Notes: generated by a model not told the origin, from the sequence alone. DNA of 64,000 nucleotides from Bolinopsis microptera (GCF_026151205.1 NC_087072.1:7674084-7738083); one strand, 5' to 3'; shown: positions 25,451 through 36,274, counted from the stretch's first letter. A program made the numbers and translations.

Positions 25451-26059
25451 TGCTACCTGTTCAAGGATGATTTAATTTAAATTTTAAAAACAAAAATGCG
25501 ATCATAGAATAAAATCATGATATTGAGGGAGGAGAGCTGGAGGTCTTCTGTCAGTCATACATTGGAATGTTTGTGTTCTGCGCACTGATGAGAAAGAATT
25601 TAAGAAAACACAGATCGATATAGATAAAAGATTAAGTTCGGAGATCAAATTACGTAAATTTAAGTCAACATTCATCATACAATAGTAACCCTATCATATT
25701 ATAAAAATAAGTAAATATTCATCGAAAAATAGATTATAATTTGATTCATAACTAATTTATTTGATAATTTAATATACATCACGTCATGCAAATAATGTTT
25801 TATGTAATACAAATGTAACATGCATTAAAGAATTATAATAAAATGTTTAGTTAAATCGTTCGAACAAAAACTAAAAGTTTACAAATTGTACAGCTTTAAA
25901 ATCACAGAAAGTCATCGAATTATTCGGGGCGGATTACATAAATTCCACTTGAAAGTGTATAAATTATTTTAAAAAATCAGTTCAGAATTAATTGAAATCT
26001 AACATCAACTCACTCATCATGAATTTGCAAGTCGAAATGTGCTATGTCCGTGAAACAAC

Positions 26060-26698
26060 CTAGTAAAGGTGAAGCAGAACCTTCACTGCCATGTAAACAT
26101 TGCAAAGTAGTCCAGTAAAGAATGCTAGAGCTCGAGCAGGTTGACGAACTTGTCCAAGATAAACTATAGTGTGGATGAATCTGGCAGCAGTGAAAATCTG
26201 GGAGACAAGAGTAACACAGCCAGCATCACCAGCACCAGAAATAGCGTAGACAAAGATCAGTCCAATGAAAGGGATTATGTTTTCCATGTCGTTCAGATGA
26301 GCTCTGAAAATGGGAGATATTCAATTTAGTCGAGAACATTGATAGAATAAGAAAACGTGTTAGTGCTGTTTTGTAATAAGTAAATAGGGGTTTTGATTTA
26401 CAATAAACACATCCGAATTTCAAGTGGTCACTTTCGTGAGATATGACTTACATCAGGTACATCGGCGTTTGGCTGTAGTTTAAAAATCATGACTAAATAT
26501 GACTCACCGTCTGCTTCTTTCAACAACAGGGTCACTAGTGCTCACTGTAGCACCACCCTTAAACTTGGCATCCTCCTCATTCGCAACCACCTTCCTCTTT
26601 GTGCGAGTAAATCCAACAATCGGACCAAAAGTTGCCAATTTTAGAAGTAGTATTGCCGACCACCAAACGGCGGCTTGAAGGGCTGCATTCAGTTCCAT
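26060..26698 (-). CDS. Microsomal glutathione S-transferase 1-like (MAPEG), copy 2
   Basis: Exons 26508-26698 and 26060-26303 join in phase 2 to 144 residues. Exon 2 differs from copy 1 by one residue (FIHTIVYLG for FIHTVVYLG). Exon 1 has several changes (TKRKVVANEEDAKFKGG) and is one residue shorter. The MAPEG signature RRAHLNDMEN and all hydrophobic segments are kept, so the gene looks functional. The same acceptor-like motif sits before the ATG as in the other copies. Its upstream side (higher coordinates) is directly next to the opposite-strand non-LTR retrotransposon, which begins within about 100 bp and may have displaced the original promoter or first exon. Confidence 0.85.
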
Positions 26699-26803
26699 TG
26701 CTACCTGTTATCCGAGGTACTGATTTAATTCTAGTCAAAGAAACGTGGTAATCTAGATATTTAAAATAGATAATTTTATGACTTGGAACCGCCTGCCATA
26801 GTG

Positions 26804-29536
26804 ATGGAGGTCACAAAGAAACTTAAACTACCAACAGCAGCAGAGAAGGGAGTATGGAAGGGAATTGATGAAGACCTGATTGTTTTGGTGAACAATGTAG
26901 CAGCAGAGGACGTGGAGTCTCGACTGGAGAAGGTAGAAAAGCTGGTATACAGCTATCTGGAAAGCAGATTCGGTGAAGAGGAAGCGAAGAAACCTCGTGT
27001 TCCCCAGAAAGAAAAGGAGAACAAGGAGACAAAAGTTATTCGCTTGGCCAAGAGAGAGGCTAAGAGAAACAAGAAAGATGCTAGGAGAAGCAATGATCAG
27101 AATATGTTGGCTCAAGCTAAGACTGAGTACCTGAGACTCGTGCGCTTACACAACAAAAGCCGTCGTAATGAGCTCAGGAAGAAGAAGAATAAGGAGAGCA
27201 AAAAGGAACAGTCACAGTTTAAACAAAACCCATTTCAATTTGGAAGGAAACTGCTGGACGGGGATAAGAAGAACAAACCCCCTAATTTCTCCAAGGAAGT
27301 GGCTGACAGATTCTTTAAGAATGAGTACTGTGATAAGGAGAGAAGTGCTCTATATGTAAAGCTTAAAGGACTGCCCGATGCCCCAGTACCAAAGACTGCA
27401 TTTGAGATGGAGAGATTAGACTGGGATGAGTTTCAAACGAAGCTGAAAAGCCGTAGAAATAAATCATCACCTGGTCCGAATGGAGTCCCATATCTGGTAT
27501 ATAAGAGATGTCCCAGAATGGCGAAAGCAGTATTCAAATTGCTGGATTCTCTATGGGAAAGCCAGAGAGTCCCGCTGCAATGGCGAGTAGGTGAAGCCAT
27601 TCTGATAGCAAAAACTGAGGATTTAGATGACCCTAGTAAGTTCAGAAACATCACTAAAACAAACACTAGTGGGAAGTTGCAGATGGGATTACTAGCGGAC
27701 AGAATGCTAGAGTATATGGTCAGCAATAGCTACATAGACACGTCTATCCAGAAAGGATTCCTGCGTAAGACACCAGGTTGCCTCGAGCATACTCAGGCTC
27801 TGATGGAAGAGTTGAAGGATGCCAAATCTAATAGACGACAGATCTTTGCAGTTTGGGTGGACCTAATGAACGCCTACGGCCGGGTTCCCCACAACTTGAT
27901 AATATATGCTCTAAGACATTATAAGTTCCCAAACTGGCTCATAGAATATATGTTTAGGTACTATGATGAGCTGATTGTGAGAGTGGTGACAAAGGACTGG
28001 AAAACAAACTGGTTCTTTTATATGTTAGGTCTTTTTCAGGGCGACCCTCTATCGGTTGTACTGTTCTTAATAGTTTTCAACCTACTATTGGATCTCCTGA
28101 AAAATCAAAGCGACTTGGGTTACAAGCCGTCTTTTAGTTCTAGCAGCACGTCAAGTCGTGCTTTTGCTGACGACCTAACTCTGATGTCTCCCAGGCTGGA
28201 AAAGATGAAGAAGCTAATAGATGTGATGGAAAGATTTCTTACTTGGTCAAGGAAAATGAAAGCCAAGCCGAGTAAATGCGTATCCCTGGGGATGAAGGTT
28301 ATAGATGGAAGGTATGTGTCCTATGACCCTGAAATTTTCATAGATGGAGCTCAAATCCAGTTTATTGGAAATACACCGATGAAGTTTCTTGGCCATTGGA
28401 TATATGTGGATCTGGGCCTCAAAGATACCAAGAAGCTGATAGAAGACAAACTGATTACACTGTTTCAGGCAGTGGACGGATCAGGCCTTAATGGAGTGAT
28501 GAAATGCTGGATTTACAACAACCTCCTAACCAGCAAGCTCTCCTGGGACCTGATGATCTACAATCTCCCGGTTAGTTTTGTCAAAGATCTTGAAGCAATA
28601 TGTACGAAGTATCTGAAGAAATGGCTAGGTGTAACAAAGACAATTACTGTCAGTGTGCTTTACAGAAATAAGGATTGCTTTGGATTGAATCTTAAAAGAC
28701 TATCGGACTTATACAAGTTCCTTCAGGTGTCCAAAGGTTACTCTCTAAAGAACAGCAAGGATCCTAAAGTTAAGGAGGTCTACGAGCACAGGGCCAAGAA
28801 ACAAGAAGGGAGCAGTCGGTGGGGTTACACTAATGAGCTGAGTGCTAGAGAAAGAGATCTCTACTTCAGAGAGTTAGTAGGGGTAACAGTGCAAGGCAGG
28901 ATGGGCTTGGGATCCAAGAGGAGTGTAGCCAGTGAAAAGGAAAAACTGAAAGAACTGGTATCCCACATCTCAGAGCAGGATATCCTGTTGACACTGGTAG
29001 ACAAGGGAGTTCAAGGACAATTCTTAACATGGGAAAACACCATGCAGCTAGACCTAGGTTGGAACAACCTTATTTACAACTACAAGATGAGCCCTGCTCT
29101 TCTTAAGTTCCACCTCAATGCAACCCATGACGTTGCAAATACTCCAGCAAACATGAGCCTGTGGAACTATGCTGACACAGGACACTGTCCACTTTGCGGA
29201 TGGAGACACTGCAACATTAAGCACATTTTGGTAGCCTGCAACTTCTCGCTGAACAACAAACGATACAATTGGAGGCATGACAACGTGCTGCGGGTCATTG
29301 CGAAATCCCTACTGGATCAAATCGAGAAGTTCAACAACAAAGATTTTAAACTTGAAGTTCAGGACTGGACAGGCTTCAAGTCATCTAGCAGCTGTTACCA
29401 AAAACCGAAGACGAAGATGAAAAGAGAGAGCCCTTTTGAGAAAGACCAAGATTGGCAGATTATCTGGGACGAAGATGACCTCCCAGCACAGTTCCCCAGC
29501 ACATCTACGGAACTGCAGAACGTCCCGATATTGTAG
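26804..29536 (+). CDS. Reverse transcriptase ORF of RLE-type non-LTR retrotransposon
   Basis: An uninterrupted frame of 910 codons runs from the first ATG (26804); the same frame is open upstream without an ATG. A lysine-rich N-terminal third leads into the RT: SSPGPNGVPYLVYKRC (fingers), WVDLMNAYGRVPH (motif A, catalytic Asp), FQGDPLSVVLF (motif B) and RAFADDLTLM (motif C, two catalytic Asp). Near the C-terminus CPLCGWRHCNIKHILVAC is the CCHC knuckle typical of RLE elements, followed by KRYNWRHDNVLRVI. The TAG at 29534-29536 cuts the frame just where the endonuclease continues in another frame. No N-terminal CCHH fingers or Myb-type DNA-binding motif is visible, so the 5' end may be missing or the family may lack them. 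Confidence 0.85.
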   Translation: MEVTKKLKLPTAAEKGVWKGIDEDLIVLVNNVAAEDVESRLEKVEKLVYSYLESRFGEEEAKKPRVPQKEKENKETKVIRLAKREAKRNKKDARRSNDQNMLAQAKTEYLRLVRLHNKSRRNELRKKKNKESKKEQSQFKQNPFQFGRKLLDGDKKNKPPNFSKEVADRFFKNEYCDKERSALYVKLKGLPDAPVPKTAFEMERLDWDEFQTKLKSRRNKSSPGPNGVPYLVYKRCPRMAKAVFKLLDSLWESQRVPLQWRVGEAILIAKTEDLDDPSKFRNITKTNTSGKLQMGLLADRMLEYMVSNSYIDTSIQKGFLRKTPGCLEHTQALMEELKDAKSNRRQIFAVWVDLMNAYGRVPHNLIIYALRHYKFPNWLIEYMFRYYDELIVRVVTKDWKTNWFFYMLGLFQGDPLSVVLFLIVFNLLLDLLKNQSDLGYKPSFSSSSTSSRAFADDLTLMSPRLEKMKKLIDVMERFLTWSRKMKAKPSKCVSLGMKVIDGRYVSYDPEIFIDGAQIQFIGNTPMKFLGHWIYVDLGLKDTKKLIEDKLITLFQAVDGSGLNGVMKCWIYNNLLTSKLSWDLMIYNLPVSFVKDLEAICTKYLKKWLGVTKTITVSVLYRNKDCFGLNLKRLSDLYKFLQVSKGYSLKNSKDPKVKEVYEHRAKKQEGSSRWGYTNELSARERDLYFRELVGVTVQGRMGLGSKRSVASEKEKLKELVSHISEQDILLTLVDKGVQGQFLTWENTMQLDLGWNNLIYNYKMSPALLKFHLNATHDVANTPANMSLWNYADTGHCPLCGWRHCNIKHILVACNFSLNNKRYNWRHDNVLRVIAKSLLDQIEKFNNKDFKLEVQDWTGFKSSSSCYQKPKTKMKRESPFEKDQDWQIIWDEDDLPAQFPSTSTELQNVPIL

Positions 29537-29907
29537 TCTGGTCTGATAAAGGAAAGGTGGTCATATTAGTAGAGTTGACAGTTGGTGACGAGAGTAACTT
29601 TAGTGACCAAGTAGAACGTAAACAAGCACGTTACAACAGAGAGCTTATTCCTGGGCTGCATGGCAGTGGGTGGAAAGCTCAGCTTTTTACGGTAGAGGTT
29701 GGGTGTAGAGGCTTCTGGCATCATACCTTACCAGCCCTACTAAACTACTTTGGTGTTACAAAGAGAGTAAAGAAAGCAGTGTTCCAAGAGGCGGCTTTGG
29801 TTGCTCTCAGATGTTCCTATGCAATCTGGTTAGCAAGAGAAAACAAGAAGTGGAGTCCCTGCTACAACATCGCACAAAGACCCACTGTTCTACCATCAAC
29901 TGAGTGA
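29521..29907 (+). pseudogene. Restriction-like endonuclease domain, frameshifted from the RT
   Basis: The frame reads RPDIVVWSDKGKVVILVELT and GDESNFSDQVERKQARY, the PD-x(n)-E-x-T plus Lys pattern of the PD-(D/E)xK-like endonuclease at the C-terminus of R2/NeSL-type elements. It overlaps the last codons of the RT frame but is shifted, so the two halves of one original ORF are separated by a single frameshift near 29520. It ends with TGA at 29905-29907. The domain itself has no internal stop. Confidence 0.75.
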
Positions 29908-30124
29908 GCTGAGTGTTGGGCCCTTAAAACATTGTTTAAAGCCACACCTGGAATCTCAAGTACCAGGATCAGTGATGGAAGCTAAGCAGATACATAGATG
30001 GAGTTGCTATCGAAAGATATAGAACTCAGGTATCCAACATCGTACCTTGATTATATTGTAGTATTTTCCCTGACATCATGTTATTCAATTTTATATCCTA
30101 ATAAAGCTTTAAAATTAACTAATC

Positions 30125-30480
30125 ATTTAAAATTGGCTTGGTATTTTGATTTGCATAAAAGCTAAAACAAAACATTCAATATCTTGCTAATGTCCATATA
30201 ATAATAGTAATACAATTCGTACCAGTAAATCAAAAGCTAATTAAAATTACTCAATAATCCTATTCTAATTTTAAAAGATAATATAAGAGATTAAAATATC
30301 AAAAGAGATGGGTTTATTAAAGTTTAAATCTAAAAAACTAACAAAAATCATGCATAAAATTGAAATCTATTATTTCTAAAAAATCCGTCACCAATGCCCA
30401 AAATTATATCATTCCGTTAGATTGATATAATATTATAACATTTCAATAAAAATCCATTTCATTCCACGCTGATAAAATGT
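30125..30480. other. AT-rich spacer
   Basis: This lies between the non-LTR element and the 3' end of MGST copy 3. It is very AT-rich, with no open frame of interest. I see nothing else in it. Confidence 0.6.
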
Positions 30481-30507
30481 CCAATTTCCATTGAAACAAC
30501 CTAGACC

Positions 30508-31101
30508 CTAGTAAAGGTGAAGTAGGACCTTCACTGCCATGTAAACATTGCAGACCATCCCAACCATGAATGAAAGAGCTCGAGCAGGTTGACGAACTTG
30601 TCCAATGTAGACAACAGTGTGGATACATCTGGCAGCAGTGAAAATCTGGGAGACAAGAGTGACACAGCCAGCATCACCAGCACCAGAAATAGCGTAGACA
30701 AAGATCAGTCCAATGAAAGGGATTATGTTTTCCATGTCGTTCAGATGAGCTCTGAAATATTTGAAATCTAAATTCACAAGTTTAGTAAATTAAATATTTC
30801 AAGAACATATTATATTATTTCTATGTACATATTTTGGCATATTAATATATGATATGACCAAATATGTTGAACTGTTTATTCAAATATAATTGAATAATAC
30901 TGTTACCGACCTTCTGTATCTTTCAACAACAACATCCGTGTGTTTCAGTTGAGCACCTTCGTTACCAACAACATCTTCTTCATTTGCAAAGACATTCCTT
31001 CTGAAGCGAGAAGATGCAGTCAACAGACCAGCTGTTGCTAACTTGAGAAGTAGTATTGTCGAATACCAAACGGCAGCTTCAAGTTCGGCAGTTAACTCCA
31101 T
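30508..31101 (-). CDS. Microsomal glutathione S-transferase 1-like (MAPEG), copy 3
   Basis: Exons 30911-31101 and 30508-30751 join in phase 2 to 144 residues. The second exon stays close to copies 1-2 (CIHTVVYIGQVRQPARALSF, then a changed MVGMVCN). The first is clearly divergent (MELTAELEAAVWYSTILLLK). Keeping the frame through RRAHLNDMEN requires a donor at AGAAG|GTCGGT (30908-30910), which is weak. A better-looking GTAAC six bases on would break the frame. The acceptor ATCCTAG one base before the ATG suggests the conserved 5' UTR intron. Confidence 0.8.
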
Positions 31102-31109
31102 GCTAGGAT

Positions 31110-32235
31110 AAAAAGTGGATTATGAGATAATTGCATCGTATGATGAGTTAGCTCGTGTTCATTGGATTTAGGAATGAGCAAATAAATGTCATACTTTATG
31201 GACCTAGAGAATGGTGGTGAAATTCGGATAAAAAGTGAATAAATATGAGATTTATCAACAATAAATTGACTGGCAAGAATTTTAAAGATCAGTTTCTGGA
31301 TAGTAGTTCATATTATTATAACTTTAAAACTATGGCATAGTTTGCATTGCATTCTTTAAAATTTAAAGTACATACACTTAATATTTTGCATCTGCTTGCA
31401 ATAAAGGAAACACAAATATCTAACAAATTAATGACATATGATTTAATAGTGAAACAAAAAATACTTTATATCAATAAATATCTCTGATAAATATAGGATG
31501 GGATCGTTCACATATTATGTGAACCAGATTTCAGCCATTTTATCCCCCCCCCCCCCCCCCTGTAAGCCACTTTACACATCTGTGTAGAAATTACAGAAGC
31601 ATAACTTTGTTTCAATCCCCTTGCCCCCTCCCTCCCCCTTCTCCCCTTGGCTAAGATAATGATATGTAAATGATCCACGAGAAAAATGAAATGAAATGAG
31701 GTATTTATATCCCGCTCATATGATTAACCAACTACACAAGGAAGGTGGTTAACCATGTCAGAGCGGCTGACTGTGAGTGATGTGAGCAAATGTGTAAAAG
31801 TGAACAAAAGTATAACTCAACATAGCATAAGGCAAAGACAAAATTAAAACATCTTTCATTGTAAACCACACTAAACTAAATAGAAGCAGTAACCATACAA
31901 TAAATGTAGGTATAAAAAAATTAAGTACAGTGACATAATCAATCAAGAAAGAAACAGATCCTAGAAAGGTAGAGATCAAAACATAAAATGGAGTGCGGTA
32001 AAAAATAAAAGCCAAGGTGTCTTACAAAGTGAAGACAATGGAAACAAAAAACATTAAAACTGATTATATAAATGGTTCTTTAAACAGTTGGTATCAGTAA
32101 TACATCAACATCAGCAAAAGAGAGTTCCAGGTTTTTACAAAAGGTTTTTTACAAAAGTACAAACAATATCATTACAAAGAGTTCGTTTGTTCTTTATAAT
32201 AGTTAATAGTTTTATAAGATGTGTTATTGTGTCAA
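31110..32235. other. Gene-free spacer with a C17 run
   Basis: AT-rich sequence between MGST copies 3 and 4. It contains a run of 17 C at 31544-31560 and a C/T-rich patch (31618-31650). Minus-strand frames at 31758-32015 are rich in hydrophobic codons but look like AT-bias artefacts, without a start context, splice partner or homology I recognise. Confidence 0.5.
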
Positions 32236-32239
32236 ATCA

Positions 32240-32819
32240 TTAGTATAAGTGGAGTATTACCTTGCCTCCTAGATAAATGTTGCATACTACCCCAACAAAC
32301 CAAGCTAGACCACGAGCAGGCTGTTTAACCTCTCCTAGATAAACTACAGTGTGGATAACTCGAGCAGCAGTAAAAATCTGGGACACAAGAGTAACACAGC
32401 CAGCATCGCCAGCACCGGAAATAGCGTAGATAAGGATCAGTCCAATGAAGGGGATTATGTTTTCCATATCATTGAGATGAGCTCTGAAATGCGAATAGAA
32501 ATATAGTGCAAAAATTTGAGGCCTTTCAATTTTTAACAAGCACTGGTTAAAACTTTATTATATCTGATTGTGATTGGGTAAAATTGAGATCACATTTATA
32601 ATTTCGAACTAACATCTGAAATCATGATTGCACTTACCGCCTTCGTCTCTCAATCACATCATTATCTAATTTCACCTCACCACCAAAAAATGCTGCATCT
32701 TCCCCAGCCACAAAGATTTTCTTGGTAACACGAGTAAGAGCAATGATAAGTGGAAAAGTAGCTAGCTTTAAAAGCAATATAGTTGACCACCAAACTGCTG
32801 CAGCAAGCTCAGCACCCAT
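32240..32819 (-). CDS. Microsomal glutathione S-transferase 1-like (MAPEG), copy 4
   Basis: Exons 32638-32819 and 32240-32483 join in phase 2 to 141 residues from MGAELAAAVWW; an in-frame ATG two codons upstream is also possible. The junction gives RRRRRAHLNDMENIIPF, with the MAPEG signature intact. This is the most divergent copy (FPLIIALTRVTKKIFVAGED; LIYAISGAG; GEVKQPARGLAWF; NIYLGGKVILHLY). It has a good GTAAG donor. An ACTTATAG acceptor lies upstream of the start, as in the other copies. Intron position and phase are shared by all four, so the array grew by tandem duplication. Confidence 0.83.
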
Positions 32820-33075
32820 CAGCATTATTATCCTATAAGTCAGAGATGTGTCAATATGTGAGTGGAACAACTAAGTTCATAAGGTCAATGAGATGCATGG
32901 GGTCAGGAAATTTGGGGTTAGACCAAAAAATCCCACTGCTTTTTATCATCAGCCTCCTGGTAGATTCAATTATTGATTTGATTTGATTTGAAACTTTTAA
33001 AAATAGTACATATATGATACAGCAAAGAGAATTAAAAATAAACATCATGAGGCATCATGATGTGTAAAAGTCGTA

Positions 33076-33750
33076 CAGCAGGGTGTCATAATTATTGGCG
33101 CGTAGACAATTCTGCGTGAAATTTTAGCTTACCCAAGCTTTTAGAAACGATCATTACTTGACTTCTGAGGGTCAGTTTCCTATGGAGTTTTGATCATTCG
33201 AGAGATAATCCTTTATACTACAGTTCAGTCTAAAAACGAAGTCCGAAAGAAGTTAAATTTTGTTGATAATCACGACGAAAGAGAAGAATTTGGATTATCG
33301 GACTTGAAGCCTCCGGCTGCTTCCCCTGAATTCCGGGATGAGTCTGCCCGACTATATTTTATTGGGTCAGTTAGAGGAGAAAGAGAGCTTTTATAAAATC
33401 TATAGTTTTCGATATGTTTCGCTATCGCCTGAAGAGCTGTGCACTTTAGTCTAAAGAATAATTTTAGAAAAAATTCACCAAAAAAAAATACACATAAATT
33501 CCTTACTCCTTCGTAAATCTAACCAAGTATGGAATCGACCCTTTAAATAACGGCCTCAATATGGGTTTTGAGGTATATCAACACAAAATTTTGAAATTCT
33601 GAAAAATTTCAGACGATTGTCTACAGACCAGTTTTTGAATTTTGTAATTTCGATATTCAGAAGTAAAGTTATGACCCGTCGAAAAATATTGATTTCATCA
33701 TAAAATACACATAAAATTTCAAACACGCCAATAATTCTGACACCCTGCTG
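33076..33750. mobile_element. Tc1/mariner-type non-autonomous element with TA duplication
   Basis: Inverted ends CAGCAGGGTGTCATAATTAT (33076) and the complement of AATAATTCTGACACCCTGCTG (ending 33750) are each bordered by TA (33074-33075, 33751-33752). A TA target and a CAGGGTGTC-like terminus fit Tc1/mariner. The 675-bp interior has one open stretch (33190-33396, plus strand) with no recognisable transposase motif, so it is non-autonomous. Confidence 0.8.
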
Positions 33751-33754
33751 TAGA

Positions 33755-34840
33755 CCATATTGTATAAATACTAAAAGCATGAGTATGTGGTACAGGTTCT
33801 GGGGTATTACAGGTAATATTACTACCCCAGACTGACTACTAACACCACCTCCATCTAAACACACAAATTTAATCTAAAACACACAAATTTAGAATTATCA
33901 GAATAAATAATATAACGATAGATAATGTCACCACGATGCGACTCAAGATGTGGCCACAACAGTCCACGGCATTTGTTACACAGCGCTGATAGATACGCAT
34001 GACCACATGCATTCGGATATAATTTTGCGTAATCCAATTCACAATTACGTAAATTTACTGAAGACCACGCTGCACGCTAGGGCCATATCCTGGCGACAGA
34101 AAGTAAATGTGATTTAATAGATATAGTTCTGTTATATTTGTTACATTCGGCTGATCTTACTAATTCTCTCGCCCAAAAATTATCACGTGACTTTGGTTTT
34201 TATTTAGTTTTGCAGCCGAAAAAAATCAGTTTTATATCATATATAAACCCTAATCCCAACCCGGCCTAAACCCAAATTAACCAAGACCATAACCCCAAAG
34301 CTTGAAGCTATCATATCCATAACCTTAATCACAACCTTAACCCTAACCCGAGCCCTAAACAATCGAATTCGTGTTTACTAGCCTGTCGCGTGACCATGAA
34401 AACAATTTTTTGCCCATAACTTTCCAGGGAAGCATTTTTAAATAATGTCATGAGGGGTGATTCGGAATCAGCGTCAGAAAATACACCAAATAAAGTAAAT
34501 TCTGCATCTGTACCTTTTCACAAAAAATTTCTTATGGGCGAGCGATTTAGTCACTAGTGGAAACAATTATATTTGGTATCGTGACCGATCTATCAGTGGC
34601 ATGGCGGGGGCCACTCGCCACCTATAAATATTATGTCAATATTTTGTTGCAGACCTGCCGCGCACGATCCGAGTACGTGGCTGTCCTGTATATCGTAATC
34701 ACGATACCGGATACAGCTGCTCACGATATATAATACAAGTGTTCATTTAGTAAACCGACTTCGCATAGCCATCAGCCATATGTGTCTAGTGTCAACGCGT
34801 ACCATGCGTGCAACGCGCGCTATATATAATACGCTAAGCT
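33755..34840. other. Gene-free region with degenerate CCCTAA-like tract
   Basis: No coding exon seen. At about 34245-34365 the plus strand carries scattered CCCTAA, ACCTTAA and AACCCTAACCC motifs, a degenerate telomere-like composition without a regular array. Confidence 0.45.
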
Positions 34841-34841
34841 G

Positions 34842-35975
34842 CAAGCGAAAGGACTCTGGTTAGAGTTGATTCACGATGTCAATCCTTCGCATCTCGCCGA
34901 TCTTTGACGGATGTTACTCGTCTAAATTTCTTCGAAGTAGCGCGCGCCGCTTTCTTTTCGAAATGGCCCGATGGCAAGTGCTACGAAGTAGCGCGCCGGG
35001 CCAAACCATTAACAATGGTCAAGCCGACCCAGGAAACCCTACCGGCTGGGATATATCTCCAAAAGTAAAATAGATAGAACCTTCCGGTTTTCAACAAAAT
35101 TTCCGTCTCGTAAATTTAAAGTTAGCTCCTGAGGAGCCAAATTTGGGACAACTTAGATTCTGAATTAAACCGAAAAGTTTGATTTTGGGCTATAAAAAAG
35201 GTCACAGCTTTGCGAAGTTATGTCGTTGTCATGACTACTAGGCTCAATGCAGCGTGCGAGAGGTAAACTTGACGTGACGCGCGACGCCCAACGTGCTGTT
35301 GAAAATCTATCACCTCTAGCAAGCCCAGCAGGCGGTAAGGTTTTCTGGGTAGGCAAGAGAGCTGCATGAGAGTTCATAGTTCAGCTGCGAAAGAAAGCAG
35401 AAGGAAGGGGGGAATGGAAGGGGGGATTTGCAGGGAGGTAGGAGATGTTTTGCGATATAAGACTTATAATTTCGGCGGAATATGTATGAAGTTTTAAAAG
35501 TCAATTTTGAGGGCGAAGATCGCGTTTTTACCTACCCATCCAGGACCCTTTCTTGTTGGCGAAATTCTCTACTTTCTTTTGATATTTTAAAATTGAAATT
35601 TGACTTGATTGGTGGAGAGTTATGGCTTGTCAAAGTGAACGTTTTAAAATGAAAGCGCAAATTATTTTAAACGCGCTTAGGTTCGGCCGAACCTAAGCGC
35701 AGATCGATCTGCATACGTGTGGTTGCGAGAAGATGCGCGGCGCGGCCCGATAGTGCATCGTTGTAGCGCGCTGCACTACTGGGTCGCGCGCGCATCAAAT
35801 AATGCTTCTCGCAACCACATCTAACCGCCACATCTAACCGCCACATCAACCGCCGATCTAACCTTCAGTAGATCGGCGAGATGCACCACTGTGCCTCACC
35901 GAGCTGCGAAGGATTGACATCGTGAATCAAGTGCATCGCGCTACAATGGTTAGAGCAATGGAGAATTTTTATATT
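34842..35975. mobile_element. GC-rich TIR/foldback element
   Basis: The left end (CTCTGGTTAGAGTTGATTCA, then CGATGTCAATCCTTCGCATC) is the reverse complement, with a small insertion, of the right end (GCGAAGGATTGACATCGTGA, then ATGGTTAGAG). GATCGGCGAGATG at 35870 pairs with CATCTCGCCGATC at 34888. Inside are GTGGTTGCGAGAAG paired with CTTCTCGCAACCAC, and a perfect 28-bp palindrome at 35673-35700. Related termini (CTCTAACCAGAGCCC) occur at 40408-40430 and 56734-56756. Borders are approximate, and it is not coding. Confidence 0.55.
35673..35700. repeat. Perfect 28-bp palindrome
   Basis: GCGCTTAGGTTCGG is followed directly by its reverse complement, with no spacer. It lies inside the GC-rich foldback element and is probably part of its nested hairpin structure. 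Confidence 0.9.
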
Positions 35976-36162
35976 AAAATACTTTTATGGTGATTAATGG
36001 ACTGTTTAGGCCGTACGTGGGTTTTAGGCTGCAGGGCTTTTTATTCTGAGAACGCGCCATGCAAAGTTTTGTGAGCGACTTAATTACTATTTTGGGTGAG
36101 CGGCAAGATGTCGAACCTTGATTTATTTTACTTGTAAATGCTTGCTTTTGGCCAGTAAAACG

Positions 36163-36274
36163 TTACCTGGGGACCCCATGCCAGGCTATTATGTTCATAA
36201 ACATTCATAAAAATTCATAAACATTCCGCCGAATAAAGATTCGGCGGAATGACAGGCTGCGCACCGCCCAGTAA
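36163..36274 (+). mobile_element. TTAC...GTAA mini-MITE, copy B (longest)
   Basis: This 112-bp copy starts TTACCTGGGGACCCC and ends CGCCCAGTAA. It has an additional internal hairpin, ATTCCGCCGAAT/ATTCGGCGGAAT. Flanks GTAAAACG (36155-36162) and GTGAAACG (36275-36282) match at 7 of 8 bases, an 8-bp target-site duplication with one change. Confidence 0.85.

Larger units (their letters stand above)
24130..26700. repeat. Tandem duplication of about 1.26 kb carrying MGST copies 1 and 2
   Basis: The sequence from about 24130 to 25450 recurs at about 25480-26700. Coding exons are almost identical, and non-coding DNA is also shared, for example GAGAAAGAATTTAAGAAAAC at both 24267 and 25589, and the AT-rich 3' flank. 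Non-coding parts have drifted by small indels. This is a recent segmental duplication relative to MGST copies 3 and 4. Confidence 0.85.
26710..30125 (+). mobile_element. Non-LTR retrotransposon with restriction-like endonuclease (R2/NeSL/HERO-type)
   Basis: A reverse-transcriptase ORF (26804-29536) is followed, in another frame, by a restriction-like endonuclease (29521-29907), and then by a 3' UTR with AATAAAGC at about 30102. RT, then CCHC knuckle, then C-terminal RLE is the layout of site-specific RLE elements (R2, R4, NeSL, HERO, CRE); the exact clade is not settled. The 5' end is uncertain, and no target-site duplication was identified. It separates MGST copies 2 and 3, in opposite orientation to both. 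One frameshift makes this copy non-autonomous as read. Confidence 0.8.

Noticed and set aside
31544-31560. C17 runs here and at 46205-46221
   Set aside because: Identical lengths are curious, but homopolymers are prone to assembly and sequencing artefacts, and no function is implied.
31758-32015. Hydrophobic minus-strand ORF as a membrane protein
   Set aside because: AT-rich composition alone gives Phe/Leu/Ile-rich frames; there is no splice context or recognisable family.
34245-34365. Telomere-like CCCTAA motifs
   Set aside because: Too irregular for an interstitial telomeric array; composition only.
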